Assembly: GCA_025360815.1 (NCBI GenBank)
Contig: JANYBL010000055.1
Span: 1 to 52,594, forward strand
Direction: 5' to 3'
DNA: 52,594 nucleotides
DNA from: Burkholderiales bacterium
GTDB taxonomy: Bacteria > Pseudomonadota > Gammaproteobacteria > Burkholderiales > Usitatibacteraceae
Part shown: in pieces, positions 1 to 7,359 of the stretch
Layout: each line of letters begins with the position of its first letter
How positions within the stretch are numbered: position 1 is the first letter of the stretch
The notes under the pieces: model-generated
Seen by the model: only the letters and a program-made list of their open reading frames with translations
The model's database searches: none
Told to the model about the DNA's origin: nothing
Made by a program: the position numbers and the translations under genes

Positions 1-542
1 GTGACTCCAGCAACAATTTTTGATGTGTAGTCTATGCCATTGAGATAGGGGGAGCCCAAGACCGTAAAGGTTAGCCACTTTAGAGCATTTTTCAAAATGC
101 CAAGAAGCGGCTCATTCAAAGTGCCGTTAGAAATATATGCAATAACAAAGAACAGCAACACCATCGCAAACAGATACAAGGGCACAAGACGCAAAAGCCG
201 AGAAACAAAGAATTTTCCCCAATCAATACCAAATTCTCTTGCGTCAATCAATTTTGAGAAAAATAAAAAACCGGTAATCATGAAGAAAAGTACGACACTA
301 CTCTGGCCCAGATGGACATAGAAGTTGGACGGTAGTGTCCCCCATTGCCCTGTCCGCAAATAAAAGTACCAAATACTGGAGTGGTGCAGAAATACGAAAA
401 ACGCGAGATAACCGCGCAGGCCATCAATCGTTAAAAAACGCCCATGATCAGGTGGCGCTCCATAATATTTGGAGAGCAAAAAAGCTACAGCCACTGCAGC
501 CAGCACGCAAACTATCGCAGGTATTGGACTAACGATGTCCAT
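1..542 (-). CDS. Acyltransferase 3 family membrane protein (N-terminal part)
   Basis: Reading the minus strand from an ATG at 542-540 gives about 180 residues, open to the left edge, so the C-terminus lies outside the window. An AGGAA ribosome site sits just upstream of this ATG. Visible are a first membrane segment (about residues 5-22), the family signature TIDGLRGYLAFFVFLHH with the acceptor-side His pair, a second hydrophobic segment (FFMITGFLFF), and the conserved basic stretch FFVSRLLRLVPLYL leading into a third. This matches the OafA/YrhL-type integral membrane acyltransferases, which acylate (often acetylate) surface sugars in the inner membrane. It lies downstream of three sugar-nucleotide genes on the same strand but 393 bases away, so it may have its own promoter. 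The family call is secure; the substrate is unknown. Confidence 0.85.
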   Translation of the reverse strand, partial: MDIVSPIPAIVCVLAAVAVAFLLSKYYGAPPDHGRFLTIDGLRGYLAFFVFLHHSSIWYFYLRTGQWGTLPSNFYVHLGQSSVVLFFMITGFLFFSKLIDAREFGIDWGKFFVSRLLRLVPLYLFAMVLLFFVIAYISNGTLNEPLLGILKNALKWLTFTVLGSPYLNGIDYTSKIVAGV

Positions 543-935
543 AAGATTCCTGTGCGTCGCTGATTGCGCAATGCTGGCCACTAAGGTCACGTACTTTTTG
601 ACTAGGCACCTTTTTTGTTGCGACAGCGTTCATGCCATAGCCTACTAAATTAAGGTTGATATCAGACGAAGATTACGCGCGCAGTATTATTCTGAATTGG
701 AGAGCAAACGTAAATCCCGCGATTGTGTCAATGGTAATACCTTCAAAAGTCAGAGTTAGCTTGAAGCATGCTAGCAAAGTCTATATTTAACCTGGCGCTG
801 CGCAACATTTTGGTTGAAAGCACTTTTTTGAGTTGGCAATTGACGTTAAAAATATCGTCGTCTTAGGCTCAAGAAGAATGCCAGCCCATACCGACACTCA
901 ATAAAGCGAAGGCGTTGTAAACAAATGCGGTGCGC
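543..935. other. Intergenic region, 393 bases, no gene seen
   Basis: This stretch lies between the stop of the SDR gene and the start of the acyltransferase, both on the minus strand. It is more AT-rich than the flanking genes and no reading frame in it looks protein-like. The only candidate signal I see is a possible minus-strand promoter at 686-714. Confidence 0.6.
686..714 (-). promoter_or_regulatory. Possible sigma-70 promoter for the acyltransferase gene
   Basis: On the minus strand a TTTACG box (714-709) is followed after 17 bases by AATAAT (691-686). It is about 145 bases upstream of the acyltransferase ATG. The match is partial, so this is a weak prediction. Confidence 0.25.
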
Positions 936-1811
936 TTATGCATCGCGCATGATCACATCCAGCTCCGGAACCAGCCGCATCATTTCGTTTTGCCGATACG
1001 GAATCGCCCCGATCCGTAATTTCCCTTTTGCGTTCCATCGCTGCCACCAGTATTCGGCAAAATCGCGTAGTGATTGGGTTTGCCCTGAGCCCAGATTGGA
1101 GACTTGCGGGGATCCTGCCGCTACATTATCGAACGCAAGAGCGCCTACAAGCTGATGAGCGACATCGCTCACTTCAGTAAAGTCACGAAGCTGCGCGCCC
1201 GATGTCATCGGAAAATCCTCACCCGCTAATGCTGCACGGCGAAGCGAAGGCCATAGCCGCGTTTCCAGCTCGCCCTCTCCGTACACTTGAAACAGGCGCA
1301 ATATTTTTAGCTTTAGGCGATGTTCTTGCGCAAAACTTTGAAACGCCAACGATGCGGCAGCTTTTGAAGCGGGATAGGATGAGATAGGCTCAAGTGGAGC
1401 TGTCGGCGGAATGTGCTCGTAACGAGCTGCCGATAAACCGTATTCGAAGCAAGAACCCGCAATCAAATACTGGGTAATACCGCATTCGCGTAACTGCTCC
1501 GCAAGGCGAAGGCTGGCGCATACGTTCCAGTAGAGGCATTGCGCATAGCTGTCGTAAGGCGGATTGGCTGAATGGGTGGCGAGGTGTACAAACACATCGC
1601 ATCCGCTGAGCTCGTTGCGTAAATCAGGGCGTAAATCAGAGCGTAAATCAATATCAAGATCCCCTATGATCCAACGCGGCTCCTGCTGCAATTTGATACG
1701 GATGCTACTGCCCGCTCTGCGCAGTGCCACTACCTCATGGTTTGCAGCCAATGCTGCCTTCAGAAAATATCCCCCCACAAATCCAGTTGCGCCAGTGACA
1801 AATAATTTCAT
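936..1811 (-). CDS. NAD(P)-dependent sugar-nucleotide epimerase/reductase (extended SDR)
   Basis: A 291-residue Rossmann protein with the nucleotide-binding motif TGATGFVG (residues 6-13), active-site Ser120 in AGSCFEYG and the catalytic YxxxK pair Tyr146/Lys150. These mark the extended SDR family acting on nucleotide sugars. Its start overlaps the stop of the RmlC-like gene by four bases (ATGA), pointing to translational coupling, and that gene follows rfbH, so all three are likely one operon. By analogy with the CDP-ascarylose pathway (AscC, AscE, AscF) it could be the final 4-keto reductase; that role is inferred from context only. Residues 51-68 hold a repeated DLR(S/P/N) stretch encoded by a 12-base tandem repeat, which lengthens a surface loop. 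Confidence 0.85.
   Translation of the reverse strand: MKLFVTGATGFVGGYFLKAALAANHEVVALRRAGSSIRIKLQQEPRWIIGDLDIDLRSDLRPDLRNELSGCDVFVHLATHSANPPYDSYAQCLYWNVCASLRLAEQLRECGITQYLIAGSCFEYGLSAARYEHIPPTAPLEPISSYPASKAAASLAFQSFAQEHRLKLKILRLFQVYGEGELETRLWPSLRRAALAGEDFPMTSGAQLRDFTEVSDVAHQLVGALAFDNVAAGSPQVSNLGSGQTQSLRDFAEYWWQRWNAKGKLRIGAIPYRQNEMMRLVPELDVIMRDA
1617..1652. repeat. Three 12-base tandem repeats inside the SDR gene
   Basis: Three near-identical copies of GCGTAAATCAGN lie head to tail at 1617-1628, 1629-1640 and 1641-1652. In the minus-strand gene they encode a repeated Asp-Leu-Arg-X loop. Because the unit is a multiple of three, copy-number change would not break the reading frame. Confidence 0.85.
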
Positions 1812-2380
1812 GTGAATTGACCATTTTTATCACTTGCAGAAAATGGCGAGATGAATTTATCGAAGGGGGGAAGCGCTGCATCGCGCGCTGACAATATAGG
1901 CTGCTCACATCCCCACGCCATCCCGAACGAATCCCAGCGTATGCCAGCATCATGCGATGGCTGGTGCGTGGTGGAGGTGTGGTATTCGATGGTTGCAGAT
2001 TCACTTAATGTTAAAAAGCCATGCGCTAATCCGTGCGGAATATAAAGGCATTGCGGCGTGGCACTATCGAGCGTGAACGCGACATGCTGACCATAGGTTG
2101 ATGCGCTGCTGCGAAGATCGAGCACCACGTCGAGGATGCTGCCGGTCTGGCAACGCACCAGCTTGACATGATCGTGCGGGGGCGTCTGGAAATGCATGCC
2201 GCGAATAACATGGCGGTAGGATAGCGAGACGAATGATTCCGGAAAATCAGTGCTCAGGCCCGCTGCCGCGAAGCTCGGCACATGAAAAGTTTTAAGAAAC
2301 CAGCCGCGCGCATCCGCTATTGGTTTGAGCGTGATGAGTTTGAGGCCCTCGATTTTGGTATCACTGAAATTAAACTGCAT
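1808..2380 (-). CDS. RmlC-like sugar-nucleotide 3,5- (or 5-) epimerase
   Basis: A 190-residue cupin protein of the dTDP-4-dehydrorhamnose 3,5-epimerase family. Visible are the N-terminal DARGWFLKTFH motif, the core IRGMHFQ with the catalytic-type His, the basic VKLVRC strand, the IPHGLAHGFLTLSE strand and the C-terminal IRWD. The length is normal for RmlC. It sits six bases downstream of rfbH and overlaps the SDR gene by four bases. Next to a 3-dehydrase rather than rmlA/B/D, it more likely acts on a CDP-4-keto-3,6-dideoxy sugar (as AscE does) than on dTDP-rhamnose precursors. Family membership is clear; the substrate is inferred from neighbours. Confidence 0.85.
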   Translation of the reverse strand: MQFNFSDTKIEGLKLITLKPIADARGWFLKTFHVPSFAAAGLSTDFPESFVSLSYRHVIRGMHFQTPPHDHVKLVRCQTGSILDVVLDLRSSASTYGQHVAFTLDSATPQCLYIPHGLAHGFLTLSESATIEYHTSTTHQPSHDAGIRWDSFGMAWGCEQPILSARDAALPPFDKFISPFSASDKNGQFT

Positions 2381-2386
2381 GTTCGC

Positions 2387-3793
2387 CTAAAACCGGATAC
2401 CAAAAAATACTTCAATCTGCTCAGCCGTGTAGTCCAGCATATCCATGCTCAACCCCGGATATACGCCTAACCAAAACGTATTGTTCATCACCCTATCGGT
2501 ACGCGCAAGGCTGCCTGAGATGCGGTAAGTTTGGTTGGCAAAGTAGGGTTGGCGGGTGATATTGCCCGCGAACAACAGCCTTGTGCCGATGTTGTGTTGG
2601 TCGAGATATTTCAGCAGATCTACCCGGCTCACTGGTGCGGTATCGCGTAGCGTGACCGGGAAGCCGAACCATGATGGGTCGCTATTGGGGGTGGGCTCAG
2701 GCAGGATTAAAAACTCTTCAAGTGTGGCGAGGCGCGCTTTCAGAAACCGGAAATTGGCTTTACGCGCAGCAATAAAGTCATGGGCACGAGCAAGCTGGGC
2801 AAGGCCGCAGGCGGCTTGCATGTCGGTGATCTTGAGGTTATAGCCGACGTGGCTGTAGGTGTATTTATGGTCGTAGCCTGCTGGCAGATCACCGAGCTGC
2901 CAGCCAAAGCGCTTGCCGCAGGTATTGTCTTTGCCGGGGCCGCAGTAGCAATCACGCCCCCAATCGCGCAACGATTCGATGATGCGGCGCAGGTCACGAT
3001 TATTGGTAAATATCGCGCCACCTTCGCCCATGGTGATGTGGTGCGCTGGATAAAAGCTCAAGGTGCCGATATCGCCAAAGGTGCCGACCATCTGCGGTTT
3101 ATTGGCGGTGTTGCGCTGGGGTGCCCCCTCTGCCCGACCCTCTCCCGCTTGGGGTGCGGGGCTTGCGGTGTTGGGCATCGTGTAAGTGGCGCCCAGCGCA
3201 TCACAGCAATCTTCGATCAGCCATAGCCGATGTTTCTTGCAAATATCGGTGATTACTTTCAGGTTGTAGGGATTGCCCAACGTGTGGGCGAGCATGATGG
3301 CGCGGGTGCGATCAGACAGCGCCTCTTCAATCTTGTCGGCATCAATGTTGTAGGTGGGAATATCCACATCCACAAACACGGGCACGCAGCCGCACTGAAT
3401 AATCGGGTTGACCGTGGTGGGAAACCCCGCCGCCACGCTGATCACTTCATCGCCCGGCTGTAGCGCACGCACGCCCAAGCTTGGCGACGTAAGCGCCGTG
3501 AACGCGAGCAGATTGGCGGACGAACCCGAGTTGGTGGTGAGGACGTATTTCACGCCGAGGAAGGTGGCGAGCTTTTTCTCAAACGCATCGTTAAAACGTC
3601 CGGTGGTGAGCCAGCCATCGAGTGATGCTTCCACCATATTCTGAATTTCGGAAACGCCGAGCACTTTGCCAGCAGCGGGAATCACCGTCAACCCCGGAAC
3701 GAACGGCTGATGCGCCAAACTTTGCGCCGCATATTGCTCGACAAGCAGCAAAATTTGCTGGCGCAATTCGTCTTTGGTTGATGGGGCATTCAT
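2387..3793 (-). CDS. rfbH: CDP-4-keto-6-deoxyglucose 3-dehydrase (RfbH/E1)
   Basis: A 468-residue aminotransferase-fold enzyme of the RfbH/AscC family, which uses PMP and a [2Fe-2S] cluster to remove the C3 hydroxyl of CDP-4-keto-6-deoxyglucose. The Schiff-base lysine of related aminotransferases is replaced by His251 in [14 protein letters not shown], the family hallmark. Cluster ligands are visible as Cys282-X1-Cys284-X7-Cys292 with Cys197 upstream. As I recall, the Yersinia enzyme has 57 residues between the first two ligands; here there are 84, because about 27 extra Ala/Pro/Gly-rich residues lie near 205-232. That also explains a length above the usual roughly 437. It is first of three minus-strand genes; the E3 reductase partner and the CDP-glucose synthase/dehydratase genes are not in the window. 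Confidence 0.93.
   Translation of the reverse strand: MNAPSTKDELRQQILLLVEQYAAQSLAHQPFVPGLTVIPAAGKVLGVSEIQNMVEASLDGWLTTGRFNDAFEKKLATFLGVKYVLTTNSGSSANLLAFTALTSPSLGVRALQPGDEVISVAAGFPTTVNPIIQCGCVPVFVDVDIPTYNIDADKIEEALSDRTRAIMLAHTLGNPYNLKVITDICKKHRLWLIEDCCDALGATYTMPNTASPAPQAGEGRAEGAPQRNTANKPQMVGTFGDIGTLSFYPAHHITMGEGGAIFTNNRDLRRIIESLRDWGRDCYCGPGKDNTCGKRFGWQLGDLPAGYDHKYTYSHVGYNLKITDMQAACGLAQLARAHDFIAARKANFRFLKARLATLEEFLILPEPTPNSDPSWFGFPVTLRDTAPVSRVDLLKYLDQHNIGTRLLFAGNITRQPYFANQTYRISGSLARTDRVMNNTFWLGVYPGLSMDMLDYTAEQIEVFFGIRF
3095..3180 (-). repeat. In-frame insertion inside rfbH
   Basis: About 81 bases in the rfbH frame encode an Ala/Pro/Gly/Glu-rich segment ([15 protein letters not shown] at its core) absent from the family as I know it. 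The DNA is C-rich on the plus strand (CCCTCTCCCGC core) and resembles the short intergenic repeats common in proteobacterial genomes. Imperfect direct repeats (GGCGGTGTTGCGCTGGG and TTGCGGTGTTGGG) lie at its edges. The exact borders are uncertain by a few codons. Confidence 0.6.
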
Positions 3794-4302
3794 GGCTTAT
3801 TTTTCGTGGGCGCGTGACAAAATATAAAAATATGAAAGAAATATTGTGAACTTAAAAGACTGGAAAGAGGATACCGCAAACCAAGATGCAATTTAGATTC
3901 CTGCTGTTTAGCCGCTAAGGCCAAGTACGGTAGCGGTTTCCCATCGACAAATGCCTGGAAACACCCGCCCAGACTGGCGTTTGGTAATATTTCCCTCAAC
4001 CATGTGGCTCATCTGCATCAAAAAACCTCGCATTCACCTCGCATTAAAAACGCCGCAGTTAAAACCCGCTGCCAATGCAAAATTGCAAACTTGTTTTCAG
4101 AAAGCTTCAAGTAATCGTGGGCATCCTGATACAGCATTTATTGTTGTGTTTTTTTCAAACCATTTGAATTGCGCTACAGTGTTTTTATTGAAACGCCAAC
4201 GTTATCGGGCCTGCTTGCCATGAAAAATTTGATACCGCTGAGCATGACCGCTACTGCAAAACCGGCGACGGCAATCGCTGGCACAAGCGCGAGCTGGCTT
4301 TA
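3794..4302. other. Divergent intergenic region, 509 bases
   Basis: This separates the minus-strand sugar operon from the plus-strand glycosyltransferase genes. It is AT-rich near rfbH, where a likely promoter lies. Near the glycosyltransferase it contains a possible 27-codon leader reading frame (4220-4303). I see no other gene. Confidence 0.6.
3822..3850 (-). promoter_or_regulatory. Likely sigma-70 promoter of rfbH operon
   Basis: On the minus strand TTCACA (3850-3845) and TTATAT (3827-3822) are separated by exactly 17 bases. Transcription would begin about 20 bases before the rfbH ATG at 3793. No strong ribosome site is visible in that short leader. Confidence 0.45.
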
Positions 4303-4303
4303 G
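4220..4303 (+). CDS. Possible 27-residue leader peptide before the glycosyltransferase
   Basis: An ATG at 4220 opens a short frame beginning MKNLIPLSMTATA and rich in Ala and Thr. It ends in a TAG whose last base is the first base of the glycosyltransferase GTG (TAGTG). Such a stop-start overlap is typical of translational coupling, and the GTG has no good ribosome site of its own. The short frame also lacks a clear ribosome site, so it may be chance. Confidence 0.25.
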   Translation: MKNLIPLSMTATAKPATAIAGTSASWL

Positions 4304-5433
4304 TGCGAATTGCTGTCATCTCCAACACGGCCTGGTACCTGTTCAATTTTCGTTTGAACCTCATGCTTGCTTTGCAAACTGCAGGGCATACCGTGGTCGC
4401 GGTCGCGCCGGTTGACCAGTATGCAGATCGTATTTCATCAGCAGGCGTTAAATTTATCAATGTGCCAATTTCTGGCGGCGGCACGAACCCGCTGGTGGAG
4501 CTTAAATCGGTGCTGGCGATTCGGCGGTTGCTCAAGGTTGAGCGCATGGATTTAGTGTTTAGCTATACGCCAAAAGGCAATTTATATTCATCGTTGGCGT
4601 GTATCGCACTGAAGACGCCGTTCGTCCCGAATGTATCTGGCCTCGGACGTGCGTTTATTCGCCGCTCGGTGATAACGTTCATCGCGCAAACAATGTATCG
4701 GCTCACCTTCCGGCGGGCGCACCGCGTGTTTTTTCAGAACTTGGACGACATGTCTGTATTTATAAACGGCGGCCTAGTCTCAGCCGCGCTAGCCGAGCGG
4801 GTACCGGGTTCTGGAGTAGATTTGAATCGATTCGCCCCCACAGCCATGGTGGTGCGCCCGCCCGATGCGCCCGTGTTCTTGCTCGTTGCGCGGATGCTGT
4901 GGGATAAAGGCGTAGGCGAATACATCGAGGCTGCTCGACAGGTGCGTGCCCGATATCCGCTGGCACGGTTTCAGTTACTGGGTTTTTTGGATGTAGCCAA
5001 TCCGTCCGCAATTTCACGTGCGCAGATGGATGCTTGGGTCGCCGAGGGCGTCGTTGAATATTTTCCGCCGACCGACGACGTGCGGCCATTTATAACCTGT
5101 GCCGATTGTGTGGTGCTGCCCTCATACCGGGAAGGCGTACCGCGCTCTTTACTGGAAGCAGCAGCCATGGCACGCCCCGTTATCACCACCGATGCGCCGG
5201 GCTGCCGTGACACCGTCGTTGACGGCAAGACTGGTTATTTGTGTAGCCTTGCTGACGCAAACGACTTGGCTGAAAAAATGCTTCGCATTATCGCATTGGC
5301 GCCTGGCGAACGCGCCGAAATGGGCTTGCAAGGGCGCGCACTGGTGGCGCGGGTTTTTGATGAAACACGAGTACTGGCGCGGTATTTGACGGTGGTGGAT
5401 GCGTTAAATCAAGCAAGGAGTAATCGGCCATGA
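4303..5433 (+). CDS. GT4-family glycosyltransferase
   Basis: A 376-residue retaining GT-B glycosyltransferase. The N-terminal domain starts MRIAVISNTAWYLFNFR, and the C-terminal nucleotide-sugar domain carries the GT4 EX7E motif (Glu277 and Glu285 in SYREGVPRSLLEA) followed by PVITTDAPGCRDTV. It is most like transferases that add the second sugar to an undecaprenyl-diphosphate-linked sugar (PglA/WbpX-like), which fits the downstream WecA-like gene; the actual donor is unknown. The start is GTG at 4303, chosen because the protein begins as family members do and no in-frame ATG lies just upstream. Its stop overlaps the next gene's ATG by four bases (ATGA), so the two are co-translated. Confidence 0.9.
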   Translation: MRIAVISNTAWYLFNFRLNLMLALQTAGHTVVAVAPVDQYADRISSAGVKFINVPISGGGTNPLVELKSVLAIRRLLKVERMDLVFSYTPKGNLYSSLACIALKTPFVPNVSGLGRAFIRRSVITFIAQTMYRLTFRRAHRVFFQNLDDMSVFINGGLVSAALAERVPGSGVDLNRFAPTAMVVRPPDAPVFLLVARMLWDKGVGEYIEAARQVRARYPLARFQLLGFLDVANPSAISRAQMDAWVAEGVVEYFPPTDDVRPFITCADCVVLPSYREGVPRSLLEAAAMARPVITTDAPGCRDTVVDGKTGYLCSLADANDLAEKMLRIIALAPGERAEMGLQGRALVARVFDETRVLARYLTVVDALNQARSNRP

Positions 5434-6509
5434 CATCCTTAGCTACCATTTTATACGCCATCGCGGTGACCGTTCTGGCAATCGTCATCCTGATCAAACT
5501 CGCCCCAAGCCTGCACCTACTCGACTACCCGGGCGGCCGTAAGGATCATGCGGCCGCCACACCGGTTGTGGGCGGAATCGCAATTGCGTTGTCCCTGATA
5601 TTGAGTTTGCAGCTGCTCGCACCGGCTTATGCACGAGCGATGGCGATTGCGGTGGCGCTGTTGATGGCAATTGGGGTAGCTGATGATATTCGTGAGGTGC
5701 CGCCGTTTCCAAAATTTATGGTGCAGGCGATCGCTTGTTTGGTGATGATTTATGTTGGCCATGTTGAACTCAAAAACGTGGGCAATTTAATCTGGACCGG
5801 CGATATTGGGCTTTGGGTTTTGTCCGTCCCAATGACCGTCTTCGCAGCAATCGGCGTGATCAACGCGATCAACATGGCCGATGGGATGGACGGTCAATCG
5901 GGCATCATTATTTTGGTCGCCTTAACGGCTTATGCCTTGGTGGCAAGCGAATCAAGTTTGTGGGATCAATACAAAACACTACTGGTCCTGATCGGGGGAA
6001 CGTTTGCCTTCTTGATTTTCAATTTACGCATCCCAAGGCGCAAACATGCCGACGTATTTTTCGGCGATGCCGGCAGCATGTTGATGGGATTTTTGCTGGC
6101 CTGGTTTGCGATTGATCTTTCAAGCGGCATGGGCAGCCTTCAAAGTACCGCTGCGGGAACGCCGCTGCGCACCTTCCCGCCGATTTGCGCGCTCTGGGTA
6201 GTCGTGATCCCGCTGTGCGATTGCGTATCGCTGATGCTCCGCCGGCGCAAATCAGGGAGCAGCCCGTTTGCGGCCGATCGCCAACATTTGCATCACTTTT
6301 TACTGGCGCGCGGGCTGCGCGTAGGCCAAGCAAATTTGTTGATGTTGGTGGGATCGATTCTCTGCGCCTCCGTTGGCATTGGCGGCTGGAAACTGGGAAT
6401 CGCCCAGCCGATCCTGTTTGCCGGCTTTGTGGCGCTGTTTGTCGGCTATCACAAAGCGATGTCAGGCTACTTTAAGGGGCGAGATGTGATGACAGAAGGG
6501 ATGGGTTGA
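5430..6509 (+). CDS. wecA: WecA-like undecaprenyl-phosphate sugar-1-phosphate transferase
   Basis: A 359-residue polytopic inner-membrane enzyme of the MraY/WecA family, which transfers a sugar-1-phosphate (GlcNAc-1-P in WecA) to undecaprenyl phosphate to start O-antigen-like glycans. Visible motifs are LLDYPGGRKDH near the N-terminus, VADDIREVP, the catalytic NAINMADGMDG, FFGDAGSMLMGF and the cytoplasmic HLHHFLLARG histidine motif. About ten or eleven hydrophobic segments are evident and the length is normal. It is coupled to the preceding GT4 gene. WbpL/TagO-type relatives with other sugars are hard to separate by sequence reading, so the GlcNAc assignment is provisional. Confidence 0.88.
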   Translation: MTSLATILYAIAVTVLAIVILIKLAPSLHLLDYPGGRKDHAAATPVVGGIAIALSLILSLQLLAPAYARAMAIAVALLMAIGVADDIREVPPFPKFMVQAIACLVMIYVGHVELKNVGNLIWTGDIGLWVLSVPMTVFAAIGVINAINMADGMDGQSGIIILVALTAYALVASESSLWDQYKTLLVLIGGTFAFLIFNLRIPRRKHADVFFGDAGSMLMGFLLAWFAIDLSSGMGSLQSTAAGTPLRTFPPICALWVVVIPLCDCVSLMLRRRKSGSSPFAADRQHLHHFLLARGLRVGQANLLMLVGSILCASVGIGGWKLGIAQPILFAGFVALFVGYHKAMSGYFKGRDVMTEGMG

Positions 6510-6566
6510 CAAGAATACGCTGACGGAAAAATATTTTTCATTGATAGCCTCGGAACTTGGCCCGTC

Positions 6567-6580
6567 AAGTGGGCCCACTT
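6567..6580. repeat. 14-base perfect palindrome
   Basis: AAGTGGGCCCACTT lies in the 241-base gap between wecA and the kefF-like gene. It has no loop and only a short following T-run, so it could be a protein-binding site or a weak terminator. I cannot tell which. Confidence 0.35.
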
Positions 6581-6750
6581 CATTTTGCCTAGCCTACCGC
6601 AGCGGCAGATCCTGCGGAAGCTTGAATGAGCCGTATTCTAGAGGCGCGCAATTAAACCCTGATATTCTGTCAATGATGGCGGTCGGTTGCGGCTATCAAC
6701 TGCGCGAAAGCCTCACTCCTCACTCCTCTATCTTTACGCATCACCTAAAC

Positions 6751-7359
6751 ATGATCCTCGTCGTCTACTCCCATCCCTACCCCAGCCGATCGCGCGCTTC
6801 GCGCCGTCTTGCAGAGGCGGTGCGCGATTTGCCAGGGCTTGCGATGCATTCGCTTTATGATCGCTACCCGGATTTTGATATCGATATTGCTGCCGAGCAG
6901 GCCGCAATTGCACAGGCAAAGCTCATCGTTTGGCTGCATCCGATTTATTGGTACAGCCCGCCAGGTTTGTTTAAGCTTTGGCTGGACAAGGTGTTCGCTT
7001 ATGGCTGGGCATATGGGCCGAATGGCGTGATGTTACGTGGCAAGCATTGCCTCTGGGTGCCAACCACCGGCGGCGAGGTTGAAACCTACAGTGCAGCCGG
7101 CATCCACGAGCAGCCCTTTCATCATTTTGCAGCACCACTGGCGGAGACCGCGCGGTTTTGCGGCATGCATTGGCAGCCACCAATGCCGTTGCACGGCGCA
7201 CATTCATTGAGCGATGCCGCGCTCGATGAGGCCGCGCAACAATTGCGAACGCATTTGATCGCGTTCTCCGCTGCCAACCAAACTCCGCCACGTGCGCCCA
7301 CGCTTGCAGCTGCGCCCACACCCATGCCACCACCAACGCCGCAAGGGGCGACGCGATGA
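6751..7359 (+). CDS. KefF/KefG-like flavodoxin-fold NAD(P)H oxidoreductase
   Basis: About 202 residues starting [18 protein letters not shown], the flavodoxin-like opening of the KefF/KefG/MdaB family of FMN quinone reductases. Also visible are [20 protein letters not shown] and the glycine-rich PTTGGEV loop. In enterobacteria KefF/KefG are cytoplasmic ancillary subunits needed for full activity of the KefC/KefB potassium efflux systems. Here the stop overlaps the ATG of the KefC-like gene (ATGA), supporting the same partnership. The ATG at 6751 is chosen because the sequence further upstream is not protein-like, although no ribosome site is visible. The last 30 residues are a Pro/Ala/Thr-rich tail not needed by the fold. 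Confidence 0.85.
   Translation: MILVVYSHPYPSRSRASRRLAEAVRDLPGLAMHSLYDRYPDFDIDIAAEQAAIAQAKLIVWLHPIYWYSPPGLFKLWLDKVFAYGWAYGPNGVMLRGKHCLWVPTTGGEVETYSAAGIHEQPFHHFAAPLAETARFCGMHWQPPMPLHGAHSLSDAALDEAAQQLRTHLIAFSAANQTPPRAPTLAAAPTPMPPPTPQGATR

Noticed and set aside
2780-3226. 148-codon plus-strand frame inside rfbH
   Set aside because: It is antisense to a clearly conserved enzyme and has no recognisable motifs.
6541-6750. 70-residue N-terminal extension of the KefF-like protein
   Set aside because: The extension does not look like protein and the flavodoxin fold begins at the ATG at 6751.
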